From the NCBI GenBank assembly GCA_023133295.1, contig JAGLWT010000087.1:1-49989 (forward strand): a DNA stretch of 49,989 nucleotides, read 5' to 3'. The stretch comes from a bacterium (GTDB taxonomy: Bacteria; AUK180). Below are positions 1 to 9,082 of the stretch, one piece after another. A program made the translations under genes and the position numbers. The number at the start of each line of letters is the position of its first letter. Within the stretch, counting starts at the first letter, position 1. Under the pieces are notes generated by a model, which ran no database searches, was not told the DNA's origin, and saw only the letters and a list, made by a program, of their open reading frames with translations.

Positions 1-2
1 AT

Positions 3-713
3 ATCACAAATGTCCCGAGGATCGGGCCGAAGACATTTGAGAATCTGAAAGCCCATATCACGGTAGGTGACGGTGCCTCCACCTCTTCTCCTGAAGCGAA
101 GAAGAGAGTTGCGGCAAGTGTTTCACCCGATGAGCTTGTGAATATCAATACTGCTTCTCAGAGCCGGCTTGAGACATTACACAGGGTAGGGCCGAAAACC
201 GCACAGAATATCATTAATTATCGAGACGAGAACGGGCCGTTCAAAAGGATAGAAGATATTCAAAATGTCCCGAGGATCGGGCCGAAGACATTTGAGAATC
301 TGAAGCCGTATATTACGGTCGGGCAGATCAGTTCAAAGAAAACCGATACCATTAAAGTGCAGGAAAGCGATGAATCCGAGGATGCCTTGAAAGAGGAAGC
401 GATCGAGAATGAAAAGCCAGACAACACCGGGGAAATAGAAGAAGAAAAAGAAGCAGAGGACGAAGCCGTCAAGGAAGTTGAGAAAGTAGGCGGCTGTAAT
501 GCTGCTCTCACCATCAGTCCTGTGAATATCAACACCGCTTCGGAGAAAGAATTAGCTGCCATTCCCGGAGTTGATCAGAAGATGGTCGCAAAGATAGTCG
601 AGTACCGGAAAAGCAATCAAGGTGTTTTCAAGGACCTGTCAGAAGTCCGGAAAGTGGCTTCCATCTCGGATCGTAAATTCAAAAAGATCAAGAAGTACAT
701 TATTCTGGAGTGA
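3..713 (+). CDS. ComEA-like tandem helix-hairpin-helix protein (5' end cut off by window)
   Basis: The reading frame is open from the first bases, so the gene begins outside the window; GTG 138 is only an internal Val codon. Visible parts are the tail of one helix-hairpin-helix unit, a complete ComEA-type unit (VNINTAS, then RVGPKTAQNIINYR and VPRIGPKTFENLK), a Glu/Lys-rich linker of about 60 residues and a last unit (PVNINTASEKELAAIPGVD). ComEA-family domains bind DNA non-specifically and serve in DNA uptake or repair. Two units share an exact 42-bp stretch, indicating recent internal duplication. The stop lies 2 nt before pheS. The fold assignment is firm; a competence role is inferred only. 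Confidence 0.85.
   Translation: MTNVPRIGPKTFENLKAHITVGDGASTSSPEAKKRVAASVSPDELVNINTASQSRLETLHRVGPKTAQNIINYRDENGPFKRIEDIQNVPRIGPKTFENLKPYITVGQISSKKTDTIKVQESDESEDALKEEAIENEKPDNTGEIEEEKEAEDEAVKEVEKVGGCNAALTISPVNINTASEKELAAIPGVDQKMVAKIVEYRKSNQGVFKDLSEVRKVASISDRKFKKIKKYIILE
8..304 (+). repeat. Intragenic direct repeat inside the ComEA-like gene
   Basis: Positions 8-49 and 263-304 are identical over 42 bp, offset 255 bp (85 codons). They encode the same VPRIGPKTFENLK hairpin segment, while the flanking DNA has diverged. This is recent unit duplication or gene conversion between HhH modules. Confidence 0.9.
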
Positions 714-715
714 TC

Positions 716-1720
716 ATGACTCAAATTGCCAAGTTGAAAACAGAAGCATTGGAATTATTAGAGAAGGCCTCAACCCTTGAGGAGATCGAAGAGTTAAAGA
801 TCCGCTTTCTGAGTAGAAAGGGAGAATTGGCCGGCCTCTTTTCAGAAATTCCAAAATTGGACCCCGCCGAAAGAAAGCAATTCGGACAGGGGATAAATGA
901 CTTAAAAATTCTTTTAACAGAGGGCTTGGAAGAGAAGGAAGCTACCCTGAAGCGAAGCAAAAGGGACCTGCCTCCGGTAGATATCACCCGCGACCCGTTT
1001 CCTTTCAGAAAGGGATCTGTTCATCCTCTAAGCGCCACTTATATCGAGATAATCAATATTTTTAAATACCTTGGATTTATCGTTGTCGAAGGTCCCGAAA
1101 TAGAAGAGGATTTCTATAATTTCGAGGGGCTTAATTTCCCTCCCGACCATCCCGCCAGGGATGAGCAGGACTCGTTCTTTATGCAGAATGGCAAACTCCT
1201 GCGTACACATACTTCGCCTGTTCAGGTGCGCGTGATGGAATCACAGGAGCCGCCTCTTGCTGTTGTATCCCCGGGAAAGTGCTATCGAAGAGACACGATA
1301 GATGCTTCGCACTCATCCATGTTCAATCAATTGGAAGGATTCCTCGTGGACGAGAATATTTCTGTGGCGGAGCTCAAGGGCACTATCAAATATTTTATTA
1401 AAGAACTCTTCGGAGAAAAGAAGACCCGCTTTCGGCCGCATTTTTTCCCCTTCACAGAACCCTCGATGGAGGTTGATGTAGAATGTGTGTTCTGCGGCGG
1501 TAAGGGCTGTAATGTATGTAAAAAGACCGGCTGGCTCGAGATAATGGGTGCCGGAATGATAGACCCGAATGTTTTTATTAAGGCAGGCCTTGATCCTGTT
1601 AAGTATTCCGGATTTGCTTTTGGAATGGGTATTGAGAGGATCGCAATGCTCCGATATGACATAAACGATATGCGTCTCTTCTTCGAGAATGACATCGAAT
1701 TCCTTGATCAGTTCAGGTAA
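716..1720 (+). CDS. pheS: Phenylalanyl-tRNA synthetase alpha subunit
   Basis: Catalytic subunit of the (alpha-beta)2 class II enzyme that charges tRNA-Phe in the cytoplasm. The protein has 334 residues, the usual size. Visible are the N-terminal coiled-coil tRNA-binding region (about 1-85), HPARDEQDSFF followed by LLRTHTSPVQ, motif 2 around CYRRD (189-193) and motif 3 GMGIER (303-308). A CVFCGGKGCNVC Cys cluster sits in the catalytic domain, as in many bacterial PheS. ATG 716 is preferred over GTG 710 because GGAG at 707-710 is 5 nt upstream. It is followed 3 nt later by pheT. Confidence 0.97.
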   Translation: MTQIAKLKTEALELLEKASTLEEIEELKIRFLSRKGELAGLFSEIPKLDPAERKQFGQGINDLKILLTEGLEEKEATLKRSKRDLPPVDITRDPFPFRKGSVHPLSATYIEIINIFKYLGFIVVEGPEIEEDFYNFEGLNFPPDHPARDEQDSFFMQNGKLLRTHTSPVQVRVMESQEPPLAVVSPGKCYRRDTIDASHSSMFNQLEGFLVDENISVAELKGTIKYFIKELFGEKKTRFRPHFFPFTEPSMEVDVECVFCGGKGCNVCKKTGWLEIMGAGMIDPNVFIKAGLDPVKYSGFAFGMGIERIAMLRYDINDMRLFFENDIEFLDQFR

Positions 1721-1723
1721 TAT

Positions 1724-4072
1724 ATGAAATACAGTTTAAATTGGATCAAGAAATATATTGATATCGAGCTCTCCGAAGACGAACTCTATAAGAAACTTAC
1801 AATGAGCGGCTCCGAAGTAGAGGGCTACCATATGCTGCTGGAGGACATTTCGGATATTGTGATCTCGAAGATAAATAAGATAGAGCCCCACCCGCAGGCA
1901 GATAAACTTCAGATCTGCACCGTCACCGACGGGAAAGAAACTTATTCTGTCGTTTGCGGAGCGACTAATATACAAAAGGGTCAGATAGTCCCATTGGCGA
2001 AGGTCGGAGCTTCTCTGCCCGGGAATATGAAGATAAAAAGATCCAAGATCAGAGGAATTGAATCTGAGGGGATGCTCTGCTCGACAAAGGAATTGGGGCT
2101 GGGTACCGACCATGAAGGCATTTTCATCCTCAAAAGTGATCTTAAAAAAGGAAAGAGCTTCAAAGATTATTTCGACGATACGATATTTGAGATCGAAATT
2201 ACTCCAAACCGTCCCGATCTCCTGTCGCATTACGGCCTCTCCAGAGAGATAGCCGCTATCACCGGCAAAAGAGCGAGGCCTCTGGAAATTGTTGATTCCA
2301 TTGTAGGGAATACTGAATCTCCGATAAGGGTCGAGATAAAGGATCTGGAAGCATGCCCTAAATATCTTCTTCTTTATATTAAAAATATTGAGAATCCTTC
2401 ATCGCCTCAAGAGATCAAGAATGCCTTGATAGCAATGGATACAAATCCGAAAAGCCTCTTGGTGGACCTTTCGAATTATAATCTTTTTGAAACCGGACAT
2501 CCCACACATTTCTTTGACGCAGATAAGATACAAGGCAATATCATCGTGCGTTTCGCGAAAAAGGGTGAGAAGACAATTACCCTTGATGGAGAAGAGAGGG
2601 TCCTGGAATCTACCGACCTCGTAATTGCTGATGAGAAGAAGATACTCGCCATAGCGGGAGTGATCGGATGCGCCAACAGCGAAGTAAATGACAGCACCAA
2701 GAATATCGCCATCGAGAGTGCTGTTTTTAAACCTTCATTGATCAGAAAGACCAAGAACCGCCTCGGAATAAAATCAGATGCCGCATACAGATATGAAAGG
2801 GGAGTGGATATCAATGCTCCTGAGACCTCATTGAAGCGGATAATGAAGCATTTCAGGGAGTATACGACATTCGAAGCGAACTCCAATGTGATAGATGTTT
2901 CAGCCCCCGCTCCGGCTATCAGGGATATCGTATTAAAGGAGCAGACCATAAAGAGCATCCTCGGTGTTTCGCTGGAGAGCAGTGAGATAACTAACATCCT
3001 TTTACGTCTGGGGTTCAAGATAGAAAAACTTCTCGAGTCATCCATGAAGGTCACCGTTCCGACATTCAGATATCATGATATTGAAAGGGAGATCGATCTG
3101 GTAGAAGAGGTCGGCAGGATATATTCTTTTGAACGCATACCCGCTGCCCGCCCGTATATTCGCGGCCCTTTGGTGCTCAATAAATACAGGGATTTCAAGG
3201 ATGACCTGAAACATGTGATCGCCGGAAGGGGATTTCATGAAACTGTTACACTTACAGTATCCGAAGACAAATTGTATCAGTCTTACGGGTATCAGGAAGA
3301 TATGCTCCAAATAACCAATCCATTGAATATCAGTCAGAATGTTTTTGCACCGCTCATATTCCCCAGATTGATAAATGTACTTATCAGAAACCTTAAATAC
3401 CGGCCTGAGCAGCTCGGATTCTTTGAGATCGGCAATGTTTTCTCAGGCGAGGAAAAAGAGCGCATATCCATATTGATGTACGGAAAAAGATGGGGAAATA
3501 ACTGGATCACCGGAAGCGAAGAAAAGATCGCGGACCTCTTTGACCTGAAAGGTGAATTATCCGCGATATTCAATTATTTGGACATTAAAGACAAGATCGA
3601 GTATAAGAATGTTGATCTGCCGTACTTCGTGCCCGGCAGATCCGGCGAGATCCTTCTTGATGGTGCGCAGATCGGCTGGCTGGGACAGGTAGAGCCCGAT
3701 AATATCCCTTCAAAACGGATAAAGTACCCTGTGATATCGGCAGAATTTGACCTTAAAGCACTTTATAGCGATGAGATAATTACTTATGGACACTTTTCCA
3801 TGTTTCCTGAGATAGAGAGAGATCTGGCAGTTGTTTTTCCTGATCATCCGGTCAATGCCGAGGTAATTTCAGCGATCAGCTCTGCCGCGGGAGAAATGCT
3901 TAGAAGTATTGAACTGAAGGATGTTTATAAACTGAAAAATAAGGCATTTTCGCTGATGTACCGGCTCACATTCCAATCCGGGAAGAAAACCCTGAAGGAT
4001 AAGCAGGTAGATTACTTCATGACTCAGATAATTAAAAGAATAGAGGGGGATTTTGATGCCAAACTCAGATAG
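1724..4072 (+). CDS. pheT: Phenylalanyl-tRNA synthetase beta subunit
   Basis: Beta subunit of PheRS, 782 residues, full length. Rough domain order: EMAP/OB-fold tRNA-binding domain (about 39-150, with HPQADKLQIC), B3/B4 editing region (about 205-375), B5 domain, catalytic-like core, and C-terminal anticodon-binding FDX-ACB domain starting near FPEIERDLAVVF. The editing region hydrolyses Tyr-tRNA-Phe in characterised homologues. Its start is 3 nt after the pheS stop, so the pair is translated together, and its 3' end overlaps the next small gene by 17 nt. Confidence 0.97.
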   Translation: MKYSLNWIKKYIDIELSEDELYKKLTMSGSEVEGYHMLLEDISDIVISKINKIEPHPQADKLQICTVTDGKETYSVVCGATNIQKGQIVPLAKVGASLPGNMKIKRSKIRGIESEGMLCSTKELGLGTDHEGIFILKSDLKKGKSFKDYFDDTIFEIEITPNRPDLLSHYGLSREIAAITGKRARPLEIVDSIVGNTESPIRVEIKDLEACPKYLLLYIKNIENPSSPQEIKNALIAMDTNPKSLLVDLSNYNLFETGHPTHFFDADKIQGNIIVRFAKKGEKTITLDGEERVLESTDLVIADEKKILAIAGVIGCANSEVNDSTKNIAIESAVFKPSLIRKTKNRLGIKSDAAYRYERGVDINAPETSLKRIMKHFREYTTFEANSNVIDVSAPAPAIRDIVLKEQTIKSILGVSLESSEITNILLRLGFKIEKLLESSMKVTVPTFRYHDIEREIDLVEEVGRIYSFERIPAARPYIRGPLVLNKYRDFKDDLKHVIAGRGFHETVTLTVSEDKLYQSYGYQEDMLQITNPLNISQNVFAPLIFPRLINVLIRNLKYRPEQLGFFEIGNVFSGEEKERISILMYGKRWGNNWITGSEEKIADLFDLKGELSAIFNYLDIKDKIEYKNVDLPYFVPGRSGEILLDGAQIGWLGQVEPDNIPSKRIKYPVISAEFDLKALYSDEIITYGHFSMFPEIERDLAVVFPDHPVNAEVISAISSAAGEMLRSIELKDVYKLKNKAFSLMYRLTFQSGKKTLKDKQVDYFMTQIIKRIEGDFDAKLR

Positions 4073-4256
4073 ATCTGAAATGGAGATAGAGATCGCCGAA
4101 CTCGTAAAGAATCTCTATAAGTATTTTAAAAAGGTCGAAAAACTCAAAATAAGTCATATTGAAATGAAGGACGAGCTGAAAGGGATCAGAGATGAATTAG
4201 TGGAGATCAGGGACCAGATCTCCGAATACAGGAAGATCGAAGATGCAAAAAATTAG
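4056..4256 (+). CDS. Small coiled-coil protein, ZapB-like
   Basis: A 66-residue, highly charged, heptad-rich protein predicted to be one continuous coiled coil with no membrane segment. ATG 4056 has AGGGGG about 8 nt upstream, inside the pheT 3' end. The next gene, zapA, overlaps it by 14 nt. Short coiled-coil genes between pheT and zapA are commonly annotated as ZapB-like division factors that cross-link Z-ring-associated ZapA. The function is inferred from size, shape and position; coiled coils this short cannot be assigned by sequence identity. Confidence 0.65.
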   Translation: MPNSDRSEMEIEIAELVKNLYKYFKKVEKLKISHIEMKDELKGIRDELVEIRDQISEYRKIEDAKN

Positions 4257-4548
4257 AATAAACATCGGGGGCGAGCATTTTACATTAGAGACCGATACAC
4301 CTGATAAGGTCAAAAATATAGAAAGATTCATACATGAAAAGATAGAGCTCGCTTCTAAGGCGACCGGCCTGAACGATACCAGGAAGAATCTTACCTTTGC
4401 ATTTCTTTCTGTTGTAGTCGAGATGTGGGACAATGTTAAAGAGACCTTTGGTGTGGATGATGGTCAGGAAACTGCCAAGTACAGGATAGAAGTACTGAAT
4501 ACGAAGATACAAGAGAAGATAGAGGAGTTAAATGATGGATTGGATTAG
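4243..4548 (+). CDS. zapA: Cell division protein ZapA
   Basis: 101 residues with the ZapA pattern: N-terminal beta strands (IRINIGGEHFTLETDTPDKV), an alpha-helical middle and a C-terminal helix that forms the dimer coiled coil. ZapA binds and bundles FtsZ at the Z-ring. The start overlaps the ZapB-like gene and its own stop overlaps the following nuclease gene, so the three are co-translated. The placement after pheST matches many other bacteria. Confidence 0.85.
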   Translation: MQKIRINIGGEHFTLETDTPDKVKNIERFIHEKIELASKATGLNDTRKNLTFAFLSVVVEMWDNVKETFGVDDGQETAKYRIEVLNTKIQEKIEELNDGLD

Positions 4549-5989
4549 TTCAAAGAAAATAGACACCTTCAGGACCTGCGGATACCGGTATCATGAGATG
4601 TATTTGAATAAGAGCAGAGAGAAGGGCAAGTGGGAACCGAATTCAAATTATCAGAACCTCGAGAAGAATATTAAGAAGGGATTCGAAGAGAGATCCAAGA
4701 TATTCCGTGGCAGGATCCCCGCTCTCGAATACGGCCTGGACTTCACCCGTCCGGATAAATTTAATGAGGAGGCGATAAAGTATTGTGAAGAGAAATTCAA
4801 TGAATTCTTCGAGAACAATAAGATCACGAAGTTCGAAAACAGGTTTAAACCCGTTTTTTCCCGATATGACTCTAATTACGGCTTCTTTTCACCTGTATCC
4901 TTCACAGCGCTTCTAAATGGAGTCAGCACCGCGTTTTATGTCAATATGAGTGGTTCCGTAAAGAGTGCCGAGAACCTTCCCTGGGATACTGAATACATTA
5001 TCAATTGCTGGATACTTTCCAGAGAGCTGAAAGATATTAAAGGCATTGCGTTCATATATCCCTTCTCAGGCGAGATATTCTCGGCTGAGATCACCCGTGA
5101 GCATGTGGATGCAGGATTAAGCGCGGCGCAGAAATTCCTGCACGAGCTGTCAGTTTCAAACAAAAAATCACGGCGTAATCCCTTTTGTGATTGGTGCGAT
5201 TTTCAAGGCGAATGCCCGGCATGGAAGGATTATCCAATGACGATGAAGAAGGAAGACCGGCGCCAGCTGTTTCGGCTTTCGTATTCAAAGCTTGATGTGT
5301 ACAAGCGCTGCCCATTCCTTTTTGAAAAGATATATGTTAAAAAGATCGCTCAGAAGCCCCGGGATTTCTTTTCTGTGGGAAGTACGATCCATAGCGTAAT
5401 GGAAGAATTGGAGACGATGGATACTCCGCCGCCGATGGAAGAGATCAGACAGCTCTATAATAAGATGTGGCTTTCAGCGGGCTTCTCAACACAGGAAGAT
5501 GAAGATAGGGTTAAAGAGGAGACATGGGCGTGGTTCAAGGAATATCTGGAGAAAATAGCGCTAAATCCTTATATAAAGGCAGATGAAATAGAGCTGTATT
5601 TTCAATTCCCCATCAAGGGCAAATTGGTAGTGAATGGATTTATCGATCGTATTGATAAATTGGAAAACGGTAAATATGAGATAATCGACTACAAGACAGA
5701 GACATCAATGCGAACACAAGAGGATGTGGATGAGGATATGCAGCTGACCGCATATTTCTGGGCCTGTTCCAAGCTGGGATACGATGTTGAGAAAATGAGC
5801 CTGCATTTCAACAGATTTCAAAAGAATATATCCACAACCAGGACCCCTGATGACATCGAGAAATTTGAAAATGAAATACTTGATTGGTATTCGAAGATAG
5901 AAAATGAGACCGAATACAAGCCGTCAGAAAATAAGTATTGCGATAATTGCGACTTCAGACCGGAGTGTCCGATCTTCGCTGATAAATAA
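4532..5989 (+). CDS. Duplicated PD-(D/E)XK (RecB/Cas4-type) nuclease with two Fe-S Cys sets
   Basis: A 485-residue protein built of two homologous halves. The C-terminal half (about 243-485) has a complete RecB-family nuclease core: D372 in GFIDR and D386-Y-K388 in IIDYKT. Both halves carry a Cas4/AddB-like cysteine pattern: C16 with C219, C222, C228, and C260 with C470, C473, C479, each ending CxxCxxxxxC. The N-terminal half has lost the metal-binding Asp/Lys residues and appears catalytically dead. GGAG at 4524-4527 supports ATG 4532 or 4535. DNA processing is likely; the partner helicase, if any, is not in the window. No Cas genes are nearby. Confidence 0.8.
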   Translation: MMDWISSKKIDTFRTCGYRYHEMYLNKSREKGKWEPNSNYQNLEKNIKKGFEERSKIFRGRIPALEYGLDFTRPDKFNEEAIKYCEEKFNEFFENNKITKFENRFKPVFSRYDSNYGFFSPVSFTALLNGVSTAFYVNMSGSVKSAENLPWDTEYIINCWILSRELKDIKGIAFIYPFSGEIFSAEITREHVDAGLSAAQKFLHELSVSNKKSRRNPFCDWCDFQGECPAWKDYPMTMKKEDRRQLFRLSYSKLDVYKRCPFLFEKIYVKKIAQKPRDFFSVGSTIHSVMEELETMDTPPPMEEIRQLYNKMWLSAGFSTQEDEDRVKEETWAWFKEYLEKIALNPYIKADEIELYFQFPIKGKLVVNGFIDRIDKLENGKYEIIDYKTETSMRTQEDVDEDMQLTAYFWACSKLGYDVEKMSLHFNRFQKNISTTRTPDDIEKFENEILDWYSKIENETEYKPSENKYCDNCDFRPECPIFADK

Positions 5990-6016
5990 GCAGAGTACTG
6001 TATTCCGGAGTGAAAT

Positions 6017-8137
6017 ATGAGACATTATTCCATGAAAAATGCGGGTATTCTTGTGATCGTACTTTTTTTATCCTGTGCCGGAAGCGATACGGAACCGATT
6101 TTGAATAGAACAGAGACAATTCCTAAAGCTCAACGAAAATCGCATTCTATCAAAGCTTTTTCAAAGACATATTCGGATGAGTATTTCTGGATGAAAGATA
6201 AAAGCAGGTGTAACGAAGAGGTACTATCGTACATAAAGGAAGAGAACAGGTACACGGAAGCTGTTGTTGAACCATGTAAAGAAAAGATAGAGCAACTCTA
6301 TGAGGAAATGAGAGCCCGGCTGACTGAGGATGATCTGCATGTTCCCGAGAAGATCGATGATTATTACTATTACAGCAAGGATTTGAAAGGCAACGAGTAT
6401 CCTGTCTATTGCAGGAAGAAGGGATCTCTGGAATCAATCGAAGAGGTGATCCTCGATGTCAATCTTCTTGCCGCGGATCAGGGATATTTGGAGGTTGCTG
6501 ATATTTCGATCAGCCCCGATCATAAAATGCTGGCGTATCTTGCTGATACTGAAGGAAATGAATTTTACCGTTTATTTATCAAGAACCTTTCTACCGGACA
6601 TTTGCTTAATGATAATGCCTATCCGGTCGGGGATATGGAGTGGGGAGAGGACAATAAAAGCATTTACTTCTCACTTATGGATATGGAATCTAATCGATCC
6701 GATAAAGTATTTGTACATGTATTGGGAGAAGAAAAAAATAAACTCTTATTTGTAGAAGAAGATGAAGGATTCAACGCGGGGATATCGAAGTCCAGAGATA
6801 AGAAATACCTTTTCATATCCTCATTCAGCCATACGGCCTCTGAAGTGTTTTATGCTCCCTCGACGGGAGGGGAATTCAAGGTGTTCACAGCTCGTATCCC
6901 GGGGCATATCTATTATCCCGAGAGCCGCAACGGGGAGTTCTATATCTGGACAAATTGTGACGGAGCAAAGGATTTCAAGGTAATGAAGTGTCAGCAGGAA
7001 GAAACCTCTTCCAGCAATTGGAGAAGCTTTATAGATGGTGAGGATGGGATACATAAGGATTTTGTAATTTTCAAAGACCACTTTGTCCTTTCCGAAACTA
7101 AAGAATCTGATGAGACATTGAAAGTACTGAATTTCTCTTCAGGAAAATGGCATGAGATTCCACTGGGCGACCCGCCATATGCTGTCTATCTGCACAACAA
7201 TCCTGAATTTACTTCGAAAATATTTCGTTATTCTTTCGTTTCTATGATAGATCCTTACTCGGTGATCGATCACGATATGAACACGAAACATGATCTGGTG
7301 AAAAAGGTTCAGAAGATAATAGGCGGATATTCACGAAAGAAGTATCATCAAGAGCGTATCTACGCTCAAGCGGAAGATGGAACAAAGGTGCCGATATCTC
7401 TTGTATATAAGCGCTCGCTTTTTAAGGGTGACGGTTCCAATCCGCTTTGGTTATACGGCTATGGCGCTTACGGGGACAGTAATACGGATTACTTCTCTTC
7501 TGCAAGGTTAACACTTTTGGACCGGGGCTGGGTCTACGCCATTGCCCATGTGAGAGGCGGCGGAGAGCTTGGAAAGAAATGGCATGAACAGGGGAGCATG
7601 CTCAATAAAAAGAACACCTTCACAGATTTCATATCCTGCGCCGAATCTCTTTACGAAAACAAATATTCCTCAGCAGACAAGGCCGTTATCAATGGCGTGT
7701 CCGCAGGGGGAATGTTAATCGGAGCTGTTTTGAATATCAGACCGGAAATCGCCCGCATGGCGATTCTTGAGGTCCCCTTTGTTGATGTTCTCAATACGAT
7801 GATGGATCCGACGCTTTCTGCGGTTGTTTCTGAATACGAGGAATGGGGTAATCCGAATATCCGTGAAGAGTTTAATTATATAGCCTCCTACTGCCCATAT
7901 ACTAATCTCAAACAAGGGAAATACCCTGATATTCTGATCACTGCCGGCATGAATGATATGAGGGTGAACTATTGGGAAGGATTGAAGTATACCGCGAAAC
8001 TCAGGCAAGTTAAGACAGGTAACTCGCTTGTATTGCTGAAGATGAATATGTCAGGTCATTTTGGCGATTCAGGCCGGTATGAGCATTATAAGGACCTTGC
8101 CTTTATCTACGGTTACGCCATTTCTACAATAAGGTAA
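6017..8137 (+). CDS. Prolyl oligopeptidase family serine peptidase (oligopeptidase B-like)
   Basis: 706 residues with an N-terminal beta-propeller and a C-terminal alpha/beta hydrolase domain. The catalytic triad is visible: S562 in GVSAGG, D647 in the NDMRVNYWE motif typical of PtrB (usual form NDPRV), and H681 in SGHFGDSGR. The S9A family cleaves short peptides, and PtrB-type enzymes prefer basic residues at P1. Unlike cytosolic PtrB, this one begins with a hydrophobic segment ending LFLSC, an imperfect lipobox, so it may be an envelope lipoprotein. GGAG at 6007-6010 precedes ATG 6017. It converges with the next gene, with 15 nt between the stops. Confidence 0.9.
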   Translation: MRHYSMKNAGILVIVLFLSCAGSDTEPILNRTETIPKAQRKSHSIKAFSKTYSDEYFWMKDKSRCNEEVLSYIKEENRYTEAVVEPCKEKIEQLYEEMRARLTEDDLHVPEKIDDYYYYSKDLKGNEYPVYCRKKGSLESIEEVILDVNLLAADQGYLEVADISISPDHKMLAYLADTEGNEFYRLFIKNLSTGHLLNDNAYPVGDMEWGEDNKSIYFSLMDMESNRSDKVFVHVLGEEKNKLLFVEEDEGFNAGISKSRDKKYLFISSFSHTASEVFYAPSTGGEFKVFTARIPGHIYYPESRNGEFYIWTNCDGAKDFKVMKCQQEETSSSNWRSFIDGEDGIHKDFVIFKDHFVLSETKESDETLKVLNFSSGKWHEIPLGDPPYAVYLHNNPEFTSKIFRYSFVSMIDPYSVIDHDMNTKHDLVKKVQKIIGGYSRKKYHQERIYAQAEDGTKVPISLVYKRSLFKGDGSNPLWLYGYGAYGDSNTDYFSSARLTLLDRGWVYAIAHVRGGGELGKKWHEQGSMLNKKNTFTDFISCAESLYENKYSSADKAVINGVSAGGMLIGAVLNIRPEIARMAILEVPFVDVLNTMMDPTLSAVVSEYEEWGNPNIREEFNYIASYCPYTNLKQGKYPDILITAGMNDMRVNYWEGLKYTAKLRQVKTGNSLVLLKMNMSGHFGDSGRYEHYKDLAFIYGYAISTIR

Positions 8138-8152
8138 CAAACACAAAGGTAC

Positions 8153-9019
8153 CTAGTATTTGTCCGGAAAAAAGATCTGATATTTTGCTTTGATCTTCGG
8201 ATCGTTCCAGTCTATCTTTGACGCCGCGGTCTGTACCGAACCCTCAAGGGTGTGATGACAAACGCAATCCTGTGCAGGATCAAGATTGTCAATGATATGT
8301 GTCAGGATCTTCTTTGCGTTCACGACATTCGCCGCTGCATTTGCCAGAACAGTTTTCACTGAAACCTCTTCACCTTCTTTCCACACATCGTAATCGGTGG
8401 AAAGGGCCAAAGTAACATAACACATTCCAGCTTCTCTGGCGAGCTTGGCTTCAGGAATAGCGGTCATTCCAATGATATCGACTCCCCATGATCTGTATAT
8501 GCGGGATTCCGCTTTTGTTGAGAACTGGGGTCCGTCAATACATATATATGTTCCCTTCTTATGATGTTTGATATTAAGGTCTTCACAGGCATTGTTCGCT
8601 AGAGTTCTCATTCCTTCGCAAAAAGGTGTGGCAAAGGGGATATGGACGACGATTCCGTCACTGAACATCGTATTGACCCTGTTCTTGCTTCTGTCGAAGA
8701 TCTGATCAGGAATAACTATATCTCTCGGGGCGATCTCTTCTTTCATTGAACCGACTGCGGATACAGCGACGAGTTTTCTGACTCCGGCTGATTTAAGTGC
8801 CCAGATGTTGGCTCTTACATTGATCTCATTAGGATGTATCACATGTCCGGCACCGTGGCGGGGGATGAAGACGATCGTCTTTCCGTTAAGATCACCGAAA
8901 GTGAGCTCTGCAGAGGGTGCCCCAAAGGGTGTATCGACTTTTATCTTCTCAACATTCTCCAATCCGTCGATGCTCTGAACACCGCTGCCGCCAATGACTC
9001 CGATCTGTGCTTGTCTCAT
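8153..9019 (-). CDS. mtnP: S-methyl-5'-thioadenosine phosphorylase
   Basis: A 288-residue purine nucleoside phosphorylase-family enzyme that splits methylthioadenosine and phosphate into adenine and methylthioribose-1-phosphate, part of methionine salvage. Visible are GVIGGSG at the N-terminus, the phosphate-site RHGAGH, the GPQFSTKAESR segment and STDYDVWK. The Asp-x-Asp in that last motif is what reads adenine in MTAP, against the Asn of inosine/guanosine enzymes, so MTA is the likely substrate. ATG 9019 is chosen because AGGAG lies directly upstream; longer in-frame starts run into promoter and repeat DNA. It is the only minus-strand gene in the first 38 kb. Confidence 0.93.
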   Translation of the reverse strand: MRQAQIGVIGGSGVQSIDGLENVEKIKVDTPFGAPSAELTFGDLNGKTIVFIPRHGAGHVIHPNEINVRANIWALKSAGVRKLVAVSAVGSMKEEIAPRDIVIPDQIFDRSKNRVNTMFSDGIVVHIPFATPFCEGMRTLANNACEDLNIKHHKKGTYICIDGPQFSTKAESRIYRSWGVDIIGMTAIPEAKLAREAGMCYVTLALSTDYDVWKEGEEVSVKTVLANAAANVVNAKKILTHIIDNLDPAQDCVCHHTLEGSVQTAASKIDWNDPKIKAKYQIFFPDKY

Positions 9020-9044
9020 AATTTCTCCTATTCTGTGAAAAATA

Positions 9045-9073
9045 ATGATAATGGATTTTACAAAAAATTGCAA
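9045..9073 (-). promoter_or_regulatory. Predicted promoter of the MTA phosphorylase gene
   Basis: Read on the minus strand: TTGCAA (9073-9068), 17-nt spacer, TATCAT (9050-9045). The predicted transcription start is about 20 nt upstream of the ATG, leaving room for the AGGAG site. Confidence 0.55.
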
Positions 9074-9082
9074 GTTAGAATT

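Noticed and set aside
4532..5989. Cas4
   Set aside because: Although cysteines and nuclease motif resemble Cas4, the protein is twice as long, duplicated, and has no Cas neighbours.
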